A DNA stretch of 9,761 nt. Source: Candidatus Zipacnadia bacterium (lineage in GTDB: Bacteria; Armatimonadota; Zipacnadia; Zipacnadales; UBA5352). A model generated the notes under the pieces. That model had not been told where the DNA came from and made no database searches. It saw only the letters and a list, made by a program, of their open reading frames with translations. Below are positions 1 through 5,976 of the stretch, in pieces; position 1 is the first letter of the stretch, and every line of letters starts with the position of its first letter. The stretch spans positions 1 to 9,761 of the forward strand of contig JALGUI010000122.1 of the NCBI GenBank assembly GCA_029820915.1. The letters are read 5' to 3'. The translations under genes were made by a program, and so were the position numbers.

Positions 1-1143
1 TCGATCGAGTGCTCGCGGCAGTCGCTGGAGGCGCTGCCGCAGGCCCGGCGGACCTTCGAGATGCTGGCGCGCTACGAGCGCTGCCGCGAGGCGGGCTCGT
101 TCCCGGAGGACGTGCTGGCGCGGATGCAGGAGCCCGGCCGGGACTTCCGGCTGCTCGAGGGCGCCGACGGGTTCGAGCTATACCGCGCGGTCTATGAGGA
201 GCCGCGCACGGTCGATGCGCTCGATGGCGAGGTCAACGTCTGGCGCATCACCAACGACCTCGACGAGCCATGCGACCTGGGCGTCGAGGTCATCCCCGGA
301 CAGCGCGAGGTGGCCTACGCGGGCTACGAGGACCCGGCGGCGCTGACCATCGAGAGCTTCGACCCGGCCGATGCGGCGGACGCCTACGTGCTCGGCGGGG
401 GCAACCAGTACGAGCAGTACGTCATGGGCAACCAGAAGGAGATCACCGACACCGGCGTGGTGATGGCGGGCGTGACGCAGAGCTTCGAGACGTCGGACGA
501 GGCGAAGGTGGGCGAGCGGTCGCTGGCCTACGCGGCGACGAATGATACCGACCTGCGGGGCTGGACGGGGATCGGGCGGCACTTCGACGAGCCGCTGGAC
601 CTGAGTGGCTACGCGGGCATCGGGCTGTGGATCCGCGGCGATGCGGGCTACGAGAAGCTCCGCGTGCAACTGCGCGACACGCAGGGGCGTTACTGCGACC
701 ACCTCGCGGCCATCGACTTCGAGGGCTGGAGCCTGCACACGTTCCCGCTGCAGGGTGAGGGCTTCGACGCCTCGCAGGTCGAGTACCTGCTCTTCTACTT
801 CAACAACATCACGCGGCGCGAGTCGGTGGCGATTCTGATCGACGATGTGCGCGCGCTGCCGGACCTGAACGCGGCGACCGGGGTACACAGCCCGGCAGTG
901 GTGGTCAACGGCGAGCGCACCGAGTTCCCGACAACGCTGGAAGCCGGGCAGGCACTCACCTGCACGCGCGCGGACGGCGCGATGCTCTGGCCGGTCGGCA
1001 TGGAACCGGGGCGTCCCGTGGATGTGGACATCTCGGCGCTGCGCCTGCAGCCGGGCGATAACACCGTCGTCTTCGAGGCCGCGGGCGCGTTCCCCGGCGA
1101 CGTAAGCGTGCTGCTGTACCGAATGTGGCCGGTACGGCAGTAA
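1..1143 (+). CDS. C-terminal part of a secreted carbohydrate-active protein (5' end outside the window)
   Basis: The frame is open from base 1, so the start lies upstream; the ATG at 61 is internal. It ends at TAA 1141-1143. The visible ~380 residues look modular. An N-terminal piece rich in acidic and aromatic residues (to about base 300) could be the end of a catalytic barrel plus a beta domain. A middle beta-rich segment (about 410-860) contains RSLAYAATNDT, a Trp-Gly pattern, and then GLWIRGD, LRVQLRD and ILIDDVRAL. These resemble the jelly-roll carbohydrate-binding domains (CBM/CIA30-like) that end in a conserved IDDV/I strand. A last small beta domain (about 890-1140) precedes the stop. 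I see no catalytic pair in the visible part, so enzyme class is not assignable. The following genes, a sugar isomerase and a GH30-like hydrolase, support a role in extracellular glycan use. The domain reading is inference from pattern; the partial reading frame itself is secure. Confidence 0.8.
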   Translation, partial: SIECSRQSLEALPQARRTFEMLARYERCREAGSFPEDVLARMQEPGRDFRLLEGADGFELYRAVYEEPRTVDALDGEVNVWRITNDLDEPCDLGVEVIPGQREVAYAGYEDPAALTIESFDPADAADAYVLGGGNQYEQYVMGNQKEITDTGVVMAGVTQSFETSDEAKVGERSLAYAATNDTDLRGWTGIGRHFDEPLDLSGYAGIGLWIRGDAGYEKLRVQLRDTQGRYCDHLAAIDFEGWSLHTFPLQGEGFDASQVEYLLFYFNNITRRESVAILIDDVRALPDLNAATGVHSPAVVVNGERTEFPTTLEAGQALTCTRADGAMLWPVGMEPGRPVDVDISALRLQPGDNTVVFEAAGAFPGDVSVLLYRMWPVRQ

Positions 1144-1186
1144 CGAAGGCAACGAAGGGAACGGCGGGGACGAAGGGAACGGCACC
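1142..1186. repeat. Degenerate 9-bp tandem repeat (about five units) after the first gene
   Basis: Five successive 9-base units start at 1142, 1151, 1160, 1169 and 1178, built on AACGAAGGG / AACGGCGGG. The 14-base string ACGAAGGGAACGGC occurs exactly twice, at 1152-1165 and 1170-1183. GAACGGC at 1177-1183 can also pair with GCCGTTC at 1199-1205 across a 15-base loop. There is no T-run after it, so it is not a clear terminator. This and the following bases fill the gap up to the isomerase gene. Confidence 0.55.
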
Positions 1187-1250
1187 AGCGGCGGCGCAGC
1201 CGTTCGCCCTGCCGTTGGCTTGTAGCTCATCACCGTCCGGAGGGCTGACC

Positions 1251-1908
1251 ATGAAGCAGGCGCTGACCTGGTGGGCGTTCGTCAACAGCTCGAGCTACGC
1301 GCCCGAAGAGATCATGGCGGCCGCGAAGGAGATCGGCTATGACGCCATGGAGATGATGCAGCCCGAGCAGATTCCGTCGGTCAAGGATCACGGGCTCGAG
1401 GTCGCGCTGCTCATCGGCCACCAGTCACTGCCCGATGGCATGAACGATCCGGACAACCATGACCGCATCGCCGACGAGCTGGCGGAGAGCATCGAGGTGG
1501 CGGCGGCGAACGATGTGCCCGTGCTGTGCTGCTTCTCGGGCAACCGGCGCTTCGGGCTGTCGGACATGAAGGGCGCGGAGCACTGCGCGGAGATCCTCGC
1601 GCGCATGGCCCCGGCGGCCGAGCAGGCGGGCGTGACGCTGTGCATGGAGCTGCTCAACTCGAAGGTGGATCACCAGGGCTACCAGTGCGACCACACCGCC
1701 TGGGGTGTGCACGTCTGCAAGCTCGTCGGTTCGCCCGCGGTCAAGCTGCTGTATGACGTGTATCACATGCAGATCATGGAGGGCGACCTGGTCCGCACGA
1801 TCGGCGAGAACATCGAGTGGATCGGCCACTTCCATACCGGCGGGAACCCGGGCCGCAACGACCACCATCGAGGCGGCGCGCGCGGCCTTCGAGGTCTTCG
1901 ACGTGTAG
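1251..1908 (+). pseudogene. Hydroxypyruvate-isomerase-like sugar isomerase, internally deleted and frameshifted
   Basis: The start ATG 1251 follows GGAGGG (1239-1244) at 6 bases. Residues 1-203 are a good match to the hydroxypyruvate isomerase / xylose-isomerase-like TIM-barrel family (AP_endonuc_2 fold), about 258-260 residues in E. coli Hyi. Family landmarks present are the metal-ligand Glu in CMELLNSKVDH, LLYDVYHMQIMEGD and HFHTGGNPGRN. Just after GRN (1851-1859) the family normally continues through a ~40-residue stretch with the second catalytic Glu (in a GQEF-type motif) before ending in a short helix and a CDV-like C-terminus. Here that stretch is absent. The characteristic end, TTIEAARAAFEVFDV-stop, appears at 1861-1908 in a different frame. 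The frame as written runs on to TGA 1938-1940 with an unrelated tail (229 codons). This implies a deletion of roughly 120 bp whose length is 2 mod 3. The remaining protein would lack a metal ligand and the last barrel strand, so it is probably inactive. A local assembly error would look the same. Confidence 0.8.
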
Positions 1909-1950
1909 TGACACTCGCGCCACCGGGGGCGCACCCGTGAGGTGAGTGCG

Positions 1951-3834
1951 ATGCGCTGCTCCTGTGCGCTGGTGTGTGCAGTGGTGCTGGGCCTGGCGGC
2001 CGGCTGCCAGGCGCAGGACGCGGTCGTGACCGTCGATACCTCCGTGCGCCACCAGACCATCCTCGGCTGGGGGAAGACGACGCCGTGGGCGCCCGCGCCC
2101 CGGCTGGCGCGCGATATCGTAATCGAGCGCGCGGTCGGCGACCTGGGCATCACCCGCCTGCGCTACGAGCCGCCGTCGGGCAACCGCGCGGGCGCGCGCG
2201 CCTGGGAGTGGCTCAACGACAACGACGATCCGCGCGACACCAACTGGCACGCACTCAGCGTCGAGGCCCTCAATGCGCGCGCCGCGGAATGGATCGTGCC
2301 CTTCAAGGACGCCGTCGAGGCCCGCGGCGACCCCTTCAGCCTCTACGTCAGCCCCTCGTTCTTCGACGGCGGCTCCAGCGGCTCGGTGCCCCCGTGGCTG
2401 CTCAATGACCCCGAGGAGTACGCCGAGTTCGCGGCCTCGGTGCTGCTGCGCCTGCGCGAATCGTGGGGGGTGACGGCCGACTACTACAGCATCTGCAACG
2501 AGGCCGGGAACAACAACGCGTTCACCCCGCGGGTGGTCGCGGACATGATCCGCGCCACAGTGCCGCGGCTGCGCGAGCATGGCCTGCCCACCATGATCGA
2601 ATTCCCCGAGAGCATCAACGTCGCGGTGGCCATGCGCTACATCGAGGCGTTGCAGGGCCAGGCGGACCTGTGGCCCGACATCGGCCTGATCAGCTACCAC
2701 CTCTACGGCAACAACGACCGGCTCGCGGAGCTGCGCGAGTTCGCCTTCGCGCGCGGCCTGCCCACCGCCCAGACGGAATTCATGAACCTGACCATCGACC
2801 ACCTCTATACCGACCTGACCGTGGGTGGCTGCTCGTACTGGGAGATCTACGGGCTGGCCAGCCCGGACTACGCGACCATCGAGGGTGGTATCAGCTCCGA
2901 CAGCTTCCGCGGCGGCAACCACTACTGGCGCTTCCGGCAGGTGCTGCACTACGTGCGGCCGGGCGCGGTACGCGTCGAGGCGACCTGCAGCGACCCCGCG
3001 GTGCGCGCGCTCGCCTTCGAGGACGAGGGGCGCGTGACCGTGGTGGTGATCAACACCGGGCAGGGCGCGCAGGACCGGGGCGTGACCGTCGCCGGACTGT
3101 CGCCCGGGGAGTACGGCGTCTGCCGGACGGTCGGCCAGGGCCCGTACCGGGAGGGCGGGACCGTTGAGGTCGGCGCCGGCGGCAGCGTGGAGCTTGCGCT
3201 GGCGGCGAACAGCGTCACCACGCTCTACCCGCATCCCGGCGGGAACCTGCCGCCGACGGTCACCTCCTGGCGTGCCCGGCCGGCGTTTCTGCACGCGCCG
3301 GCGGACGGCGTGACCCTGTCGGCGGAAGCGACGGACCCCGAGCTGGACGAACTCAGATGGGCGTGGCGAGTGCTGGCGAGCCCGGCGGGCGCCCAGGTGG
3401 CGATCGCCGATGACATGGCGGCCACCACGCAGGTCTCCGGTCTGTCGGCGCCGGGCGAGTACGTCTTCGCGGTCACGGTCACCGACATGACGAACTACGT
3501 GGTCCAGCAGGTCATGGTGCCGGTGTTCGCCGGGAACCAGCCGCCGGTGCCGGTAGACGTGCACAACCGCATCCCCGTGCGCGTGACCGTGGCGGACGGG
3601 AAGACGCTGCTGCGCGGCGGTGGACGCGACGTCGAGGGCGACCCGCTGACCATCCGCTGGAGCATCGTCAGCCAGCCGCAGGGCGCGAACGCCGTGCTGG
3701 CAACGCCCGCCGACGGGAAGTACGAGGTCACGGGCCTCACGGTGCCCGGCGACTACGTCGTCCGCTTCGAGCTGAGCGACCCGACGCACACGGTCGCCGA
3801 GGAACTGACCGTGCCGGTGTACGAGGCGCTGTAG
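1951..3834 (+). CDS. Exported GH30-like glycoside hydrolase with two C-terminal PKD/Ig-like domains
   Basis: The chosen start is ATG 1951, 6 bases after GAGGTG (1939-1944); a GTG at 1942 is in frame but overlaps that Shine-Dalgarno site. The 627-residue product begins with a signal peptide: short basic start, hydrophobic core, then LAAGC. The Cys gives a plausible lipobox, so it may be a lipoprotein, though cleavage at CQA-Q is an alternative. HQTILGWG is the typical opening of GH30-type (O-glycosyl hydrolase, clan A) barrels. ICNEAGN puts the likely acid/base Glu at 184, and TAQTEFMN puts the likely nucleophile at Glu 276; ISYHLYGNN lies between them. A beta-sandwich (about 325-425) follows, as in GH30. 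Two related PKD/REJ-like domains occupy about 430-520 and 525-627 (ATDPELDELRWAWRV... and GRDVEGDPLTIRWSI...). Family knowledge suggests cleavage of beta-linked polysaccharides such as xylan, galactan or glucan; the substrate cannot be read from sequence. It sits 42 bases after the remnant isomerase gene and may share its transcript. Confidence 0.85.
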   Translation: MRCSCALVCAVVLGLAAGCQAQDAVVTVDTSVRHQTILGWGKTTPWAPAPRLARDIVIERAVGDLGITRLRYEPPSGNRAGARAWEWLNDNDDPRDTNWHALSVEALNARAAEWIVPFKDAVEARGDPFSLYVSPSFFDGGSSGSVPPWLLNDPEEYAEFAASVLLRLRESWGVTADYYSICNEAGNNNAFTPRVVADMIRATVPRLREHGLPTMIEFPESINVAVAMRYIEALQGQADLWPDIGLISYHLYGNNDRLAELREFAFARGLPTAQTEFMNLTIDHLYTDLTVGGCSYWEIYGLASPDYATIEGGISSDSFRGGNHYWRFRQVLHYVRPGAVRVEATCSDPAVRALAFEDEGRVTVVVINTGQGAQDRGVTVAGLSPGEYGVCRTVGQGPYREGGTVEVGAGGSVELALAANSVTTLYPHPGGNLPPTVTSWRARPAFLHAPADGVTLSAEATDPELDELRWAWRVLASPAGAQVAIADDMAATTQVSGLSAPGEYVFAVTVTDMTNYVVQQVMVPVFAGNQPPVPVDVHNRIPVRVTVADGKTLLRGGGRDVEGDPLTIRWSIVSQPQGANAVLATPADGKYEVTGLTVPGDYVVRFELSDPTHTVAEELTVPVYEAL

Positions 3835-3850
3835 CCCGCCCCACCGCCTG

Positions 3851-3880
3851 TTGACACGCCTCCGCGGGCTCTGGTAGAAT
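3851..3880 (+). promoter_or_regulatory. Strong sigma-70-type promoter with extended -10
   Basis: A perfect -35 TTGACA (3851-3856) is followed after 18 bases by TAGAAT (3875-3880, five of six consensus bases). TGG directly before the -10 supplies the extended -10 TG motif. Transcription should start near 3887. Such a near-consensus site stands out in this GC-rich DNA. It lies 17 bases after the hydrolase stop codon and points at the small gene at 3952, not at the hydrolase. Confidence 0.75.
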
Positions 3881-3951
3881 ATCGACACTCTGAGCGCGGC
3901 GATGGTGGCGGCGCCGACGTCTGCTGCCATATGGACGCGAGGAGTGACACC

Positions 3952-4053
3952 GTGGCGCACGAACTCCGACACAACCAGCGGGCTATGGGCGCGGCTGCTC
4001 CGGGTTTCCGGATACGGCGCGTAGCGCCACAGGTGCAGGCGTACCGACGATAG
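3952..4053 (+). CDS. Small basic protein of unknown function (33 codons, GTG start)
   Basis: I do not recognise this gene. GTG 3952 follows GAGGAG (3939-3944) at 7 bases, the best Shine-Dalgarno site in the region. TAG is at 4051-4053, and the terminator stem begins only 8 bases later. The product starts MAHELRHNQRAMG and ends VQAYRR. It has seven Arg, two His, a single acidic residue and no Lys, Cys or hydrophobic segment, so it would be a soluble, strongly basic peptide. It sits in a complete unit: promoter 3851-3880, about 65 bases of 5' leader, ORF, terminator 4062-4087. Alternatives are a leader peptide controlling the HNH gene at 4135, or a roughly 200-nt non-coding RNA. For the RNA reading, TCCGG-GTTT-CCGGA (3999-4012) and GGCGC-GTA-GCGCC (4016-4028) can form tandem hairpins inside the ORF. 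No run of one amino acid suggests classical amino-acid attenuation. Translation is inferred, not shown. Confidence 0.45.
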   Translation: MAHELRHNQRAMGAAAPGFRIRRVAPQVQAYRR

Positions 4054-4060
4054 GACCCAG

Positions 4061-4095
4061 AGGCCCGCTGCACACGCGCAGCGGGCCTTCTCTGT
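4061..4095 (+). terminator. Intrinsic (Rho-independent) terminator
   Basis: GGCCCGCTGC (4062-4071) pairs perfectly with GCAGCGGGCC (4078-4087) around a 6-base loop, ACACGC; A4061-T4088 can extend the stem. A pyrimidine, T-rich tail TTCTCTGTCT follows (4088-4097). The stem is very stable; the tail is imperfect but clearly U-rich for this GC-rich DNA. It closes the small transcription unit begun at 3851-3880 and sits between that unit and the HNH gene. Confidence 0.75.
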
Positions 4096-4134
4096 CTGTC
4101 ACGCCGAGGCGATAGGTCACGAGTTGAGCGCACG

Positions 4135-4665
4135 ATGAGCGCACAGGTACTCGTCCTCAACCGGAACTTCGAGCCACTGTCCGTGTGCGGCTGGCAGCGG
4201 GCGGTGTCCATGGTGTACGTCGGCAAGGCAATCGTCGTCGAGTCTGACTCGCGGGTGCTGCACTCCCCGAGCACCGAGATGCAGATGCCGACGGTCGTCA
4301 AGCTGTCGTACCAGGTGAGCCGCCCGCTCCCCAAGCTCAAGCTCTCGCGGCAGAACCTGCTGGCCCGCGACCGCCACACCTGCCAGTACTGCGGGCGTCG
4401 CAGCAAGAACCTGACTGTCGATCACGTCATCCCACGCGAGCGCGGCGGGACGTCGTCGTGGCAGAACCTGGTGGTCTGCTGCAGCGACTGCAACAACAAG
4501 AAGGGCAATCGCACCCCTCGCGAGGCCGGCCTGCGGCTCATCCGCCGCCCCCGGCGGCCCAAGTTCATCCCGTACCTGAGCTTCGCGACCTTCACGGCGG
4601 CGGTGAAGAACCCCATCTGGCGCTACTACCTGGAGCCGTTCGCGCCACACCTCGTGGGCTCCTGA
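4135..4665 (+). CDS. HNH endonuclease family protein
   Basis: This 176-residue product has the layout of a widespread stand-alone HNH family. An N-terminal domain opens with VLVLNRNFEPLSVCGWQRA, a hallmark seen in Armatimonadota, Chloroflexota, cyanobacterial and Deinococcus homologues. The HNH core spans about residues 78-135. Zinc-binding pairs are Cys83/Cys86 (CQYC) and Cys116/Cys119 (CSDC). The catalytic segment is DHVIPRERGG (His97), and the HNH asparagines are in WQNL (Asn111) and CNNKKGNRTP (Asn120). A basic tail (RLIRRPRRPK) may contact nucleic acid. The family nicks or cuts DNA in general, but the cellular role of this stand-alone group is not known to me, and there is no intron, intein or restriction partner beside it. 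The start ATG 4135 has only a weak Shine-Dalgarno (GAG) and no clear promoter of its own between it and the terminator at 4062-4087, so readthrough from the small upstream unit may drive it. Confidence 0.85.
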   Translation: MSAQVLVLNRNFEPLSVCGWQRAVSMVYVGKAIVVESDSRVLHSPSTEMQMPTVVKLSYQVSRPLPKLKLSRQNLLARDRHTCQYCGRRSKNLTVDHVIPRERGGTSSWQNLVVCCSDCNNKKGNRTPREAGLRLIRRPRRPKFIPYLSFATFTAAVKNPIWRYYLEPFAPHLVGS

Positions 4666-4705
4666 ACGTCGCGAGTGGACGCGGCGCTCGACGGCAACCC
4701 GACGC

Positions 4706-4728
4706 CGGCGACGGCCCATCCGTCGCCG
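4706..4728 (+). terminator. Probable terminator hairpin after the HNH gene
   Basis: CGGCGACGG (4706-4714) pairs perfectly with CCGTCGCCG (4720-4728) around CCCAT. The following bases TGTGTAGTTCT are T-rich for this region but not a clean T-run. It lies 40 bases after the HNH stop codon, where a terminator would be expected. The hairpin is certain; its function as a terminator is an inference. Confidence 0.5.
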
Positions 4729-4757
4729 TGTGTAGTTCTGCGGGCGGCGGGGCAGGT

Positions 4758-4784
4758 CTGACCCGGCACGCGGCGAAGTATGAT
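4758..4784 (+). promoter_or_regulatory. Possible weak promoter for the UroD-like gene
   Basis: TATGAT (4779-4784) matches the -10 consensus at five of six positions and lies 43 bases before the ATG at 4828. The best -35 is poor: CTGACC (4758-4763) with a 15-base spacer. It sits after the probable terminator at 4706-4728, so a promoter is needed about here, but the evidence is thin. Confidence 0.3.
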
Positions 4785-4827
4785 GGGCGCACGATCCTCG
4801 CCCACCGGCACGGCGGGAGGCCGATCG

Positions 4828-5865
4828 ATGGCCCTCTTCGACGATATCCAGGCGGTCCTCGAGCACAGACCGCCCCGGCGACTTCCGGTGTTCTGTCTCT
4901 CCCAGGAGTTCGATGCGAAGTACGCCGGCCTGACGTATCAGGAGTACATCCAGTCCCCCGAGACCATCGTTGACGCCCAGCTCCGGGCCATGACGCAGTT
5001 CGGCTGGGACTGCGCGTGGCTGCACCTCGATGACACCTTGGAGTTCGAGCCCCTCGGTGTCGGCGTGGCGGCCGGCGGCGAGAATGTGGTGCCGTGCACC
5101 GCGGACTACCGCGACTTCGACCGCGCGACGCTGCGCTCGCTGACTGTCCCCGATTCGCGCAGCGCGCGCATGCCGCTGCTGCTCGACGCCGCGACGGGCC
5201 TGCGCGAGGCGGTCGGCGACGACAAGTGCGTCACCGGGCGCGTGGCGGCGCCCTTCAGTGCCGTGACGCTGATCTTCGGGATGCAGGAGAGCTTCTACGT
5301 ACTGGTGGACGACCCCGATCTGTTCTCCGAAGCGCTCAAGTTCGCCGAAGAGCAGGCGGTGAGCTGGGGTCTGGCGCAGATCGAGGCGGGGTGCCATGCC
5401 ATCTGGCTGGGCGACTGCAACGCCTCGCTGCACCTGATCTCGCCCGAGCACTACGAGCAGTGGGCGCTCGAGCCGTGCCGGCGCGTGACGGAGGCCTTCC
5501 AGGAGGCCGGCGGACTGGTCTTCCTGCACAACTCCGAGGATCGGGTTGAAGGGCTGGTGCTGCAGGCGGAGACGAAGCCGGACGTGCTCTCGATGGGGCC
5601 GGGCGTGGAGATCGCCGAGACGATCCAGGCACTGCGCGGCAGGCAGCCGTTGATGGGGAACGTGGACCCGATCGGCATGTTGACCGATGGCTCGGCGTCG
5701 GAGGTGGCGGCCGAGACCGATCGCCAGACGCGGCTGATGGCGGGCGGCGGTTGCATCCTCAACTCCGGCGAGTGCGTGCCGCGTGAGGCCAGGCGCGAGA
5801 ATCTGCACGCCATGGCCGACACTGCGCGGCGGGTCTGGGACGTCATCGGGCCGCGCGCAGGATAG
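4828..5865 (+). CDS. Uroporphyrinogen decarboxylase (UroD/MtaA)-superfamily protein, not HemE
   Basis: ATG 4828 is chosen because GGCGGGAGG (4812-4820) precedes it by 7 bases; the in-frame ATG 4780 falls inside the putative -10 and has no ribosome site. The 345-residue length fits the superfamily. The N-terminal RLPVFCLSQEFDAKYAGLTY occupies the place of the substrate-binding Arg segment of true UroD (RQAGRY type), which is absent, so heme synthesis is unlikely. Shared superfamily features are GHW/LHLDD-like strands, MGNVDPIGML (Asp280), and the C-terminal ILNSGECVPREA. In corrinoid methyltransferases of this fold (MtaA/MtbA), zinc is held by His-x-Cys plus a distal Cys. Here His234 (FLHNSED) and Cys316 (SGEC) line up, but the middle ligand position is Ser236; Cys309 lies nearby. 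A methyltransferase-like role, perhaps demethylating plant-derived or sugar compounds, is a guess. No corrinoid protein gene is visible beside it. Confidence 0.8.
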   Translation: MALFDDIQAVLEHRPPRRLPVFCLSQEFDAKYAGLTYQEYIQSPETIVDAQLRAMTQFGWDCAWLHLDDTLEFEPLGVGVAAGGENVVPCTADYRDFDRATLRSLTVPDSRSARMPLLLDAATGLREAVGDDKCVTGRVAAPFSAVTLIFGMQESFYVLVDDPDLFSEALKFAEEQAVSWGLAQIEAGCHAIWLGDCNASLHLISPEHYEQWALEPCRRVTEAFQEAGGLVFLHNSEDRVEGLVLQAETKPDVLSMGPGVEIAETIQALRGRQPLMGNVDPIGMLTDGSASEVAAETDRQTRLMAGGGCILNSGECVPREARRENLHAMADTARRVWDVIGPRAG

Positions 5866-5929
5866 GGGCCACACGCTCGCCGGCGACCACAGAGCTCAGT
5901 GGGCCTCGCCTTGCCACCGCTCGGGGGCA

Positions 5930-5958
5930 TTGACAGTCGTTCGGTTTTAGCATACAAT
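5930..5958 (+). promoter_or_regulatory. Near-consensus sigma-70 promoter of the wHTH-MNT/HEPN module
   Basis: TTGACA (5930-5935), a 17-base spacer, then TACAAT (5953-5958, five of six). The spacer and flanks are AT-rich, in sharp contrast to the surrounding genes. The predicted transcription start (about 5965-5967) is only 2-4 bases before the ATG at 5969, so the message would be essentially leaderless. Confidence 0.8.
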
Positions 5959-5959
5959 T

Positions 5960-5976
5960 GTTCGCGATATGCGAAC
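5960..5976. promoter_or_regulatory. Palindromic operator candidate over the transcription and translation start
   Basis: GTTCGCGATATGCGAAC is a perfect inverted repeat with 6-base arms (5960-5965 and 5971-5976) around GATAT. It begins one base after the -10 box, covers the predicted +1 and contains the ATG. The adjacent gene encodes a winged-helix DNA-binding domain, so autorepression from this site is the natural reading. Binding is inferred. Confidence 0.65.

Noticed and set aside
178..1233. 351-codon - strand frame opposite the first gene
   Set aside because: Composition is typical of an antisense frame in GC-rich coding DNA, and no Shine-Dalgarno or family pattern is seen.
1774..3972. 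Very long open frame on the - strand (about 730 codons) opposite the GH30-like gene
   Set aside because: It is a GC-driven shadow: the translation is low-complexity Arg/His/Ala/Gly/Val with no family motif, while the + strand frame has a signal peptide and catalytic motifs.
3902..4024. Alternative 40-codon ORF (ATG 3902) within the small transcription unit
   Set aside because: It overlaps the GTG-started ORF in another frame, has no convincing Shine-Dalgarno site and ends inside a hairpin; the 3952 ORF fits the ribosome site and terminator much better.
3887..4090. tRNA, SRP RNA, 6S RNA or tmRNA in the strong-promoter unit
   Set aside because: No cloverleaf or T-loop sequence, no SRP apical-loop pattern, no complementary ends as in 6S, and too short for tmRNA.
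4135..4665. HNH gene as part of a homing intron, intein or restriction-modification system
   Set aside because: No intron-like structure, split host gene, methyltransferase or terminal repeats flank it; the N-terminal domain places it in a stand-alone family.
4780..4827. Upstream ATG 4780 as start of the UroD-like gene
   Set aside because: It would add 16 unrelated residues, has no Shine-Dalgarno site and lies in the putative -10 box; ATG 4828 has GGGAGG at the right distance.
4117..5874. Long - strand open frame (about 585 codons) spanning the HNH and UroD-like genes
   Set aside because: It covers two unrelated, well-supported + strand genes and the gap between them; the translation has no recognisable domain.
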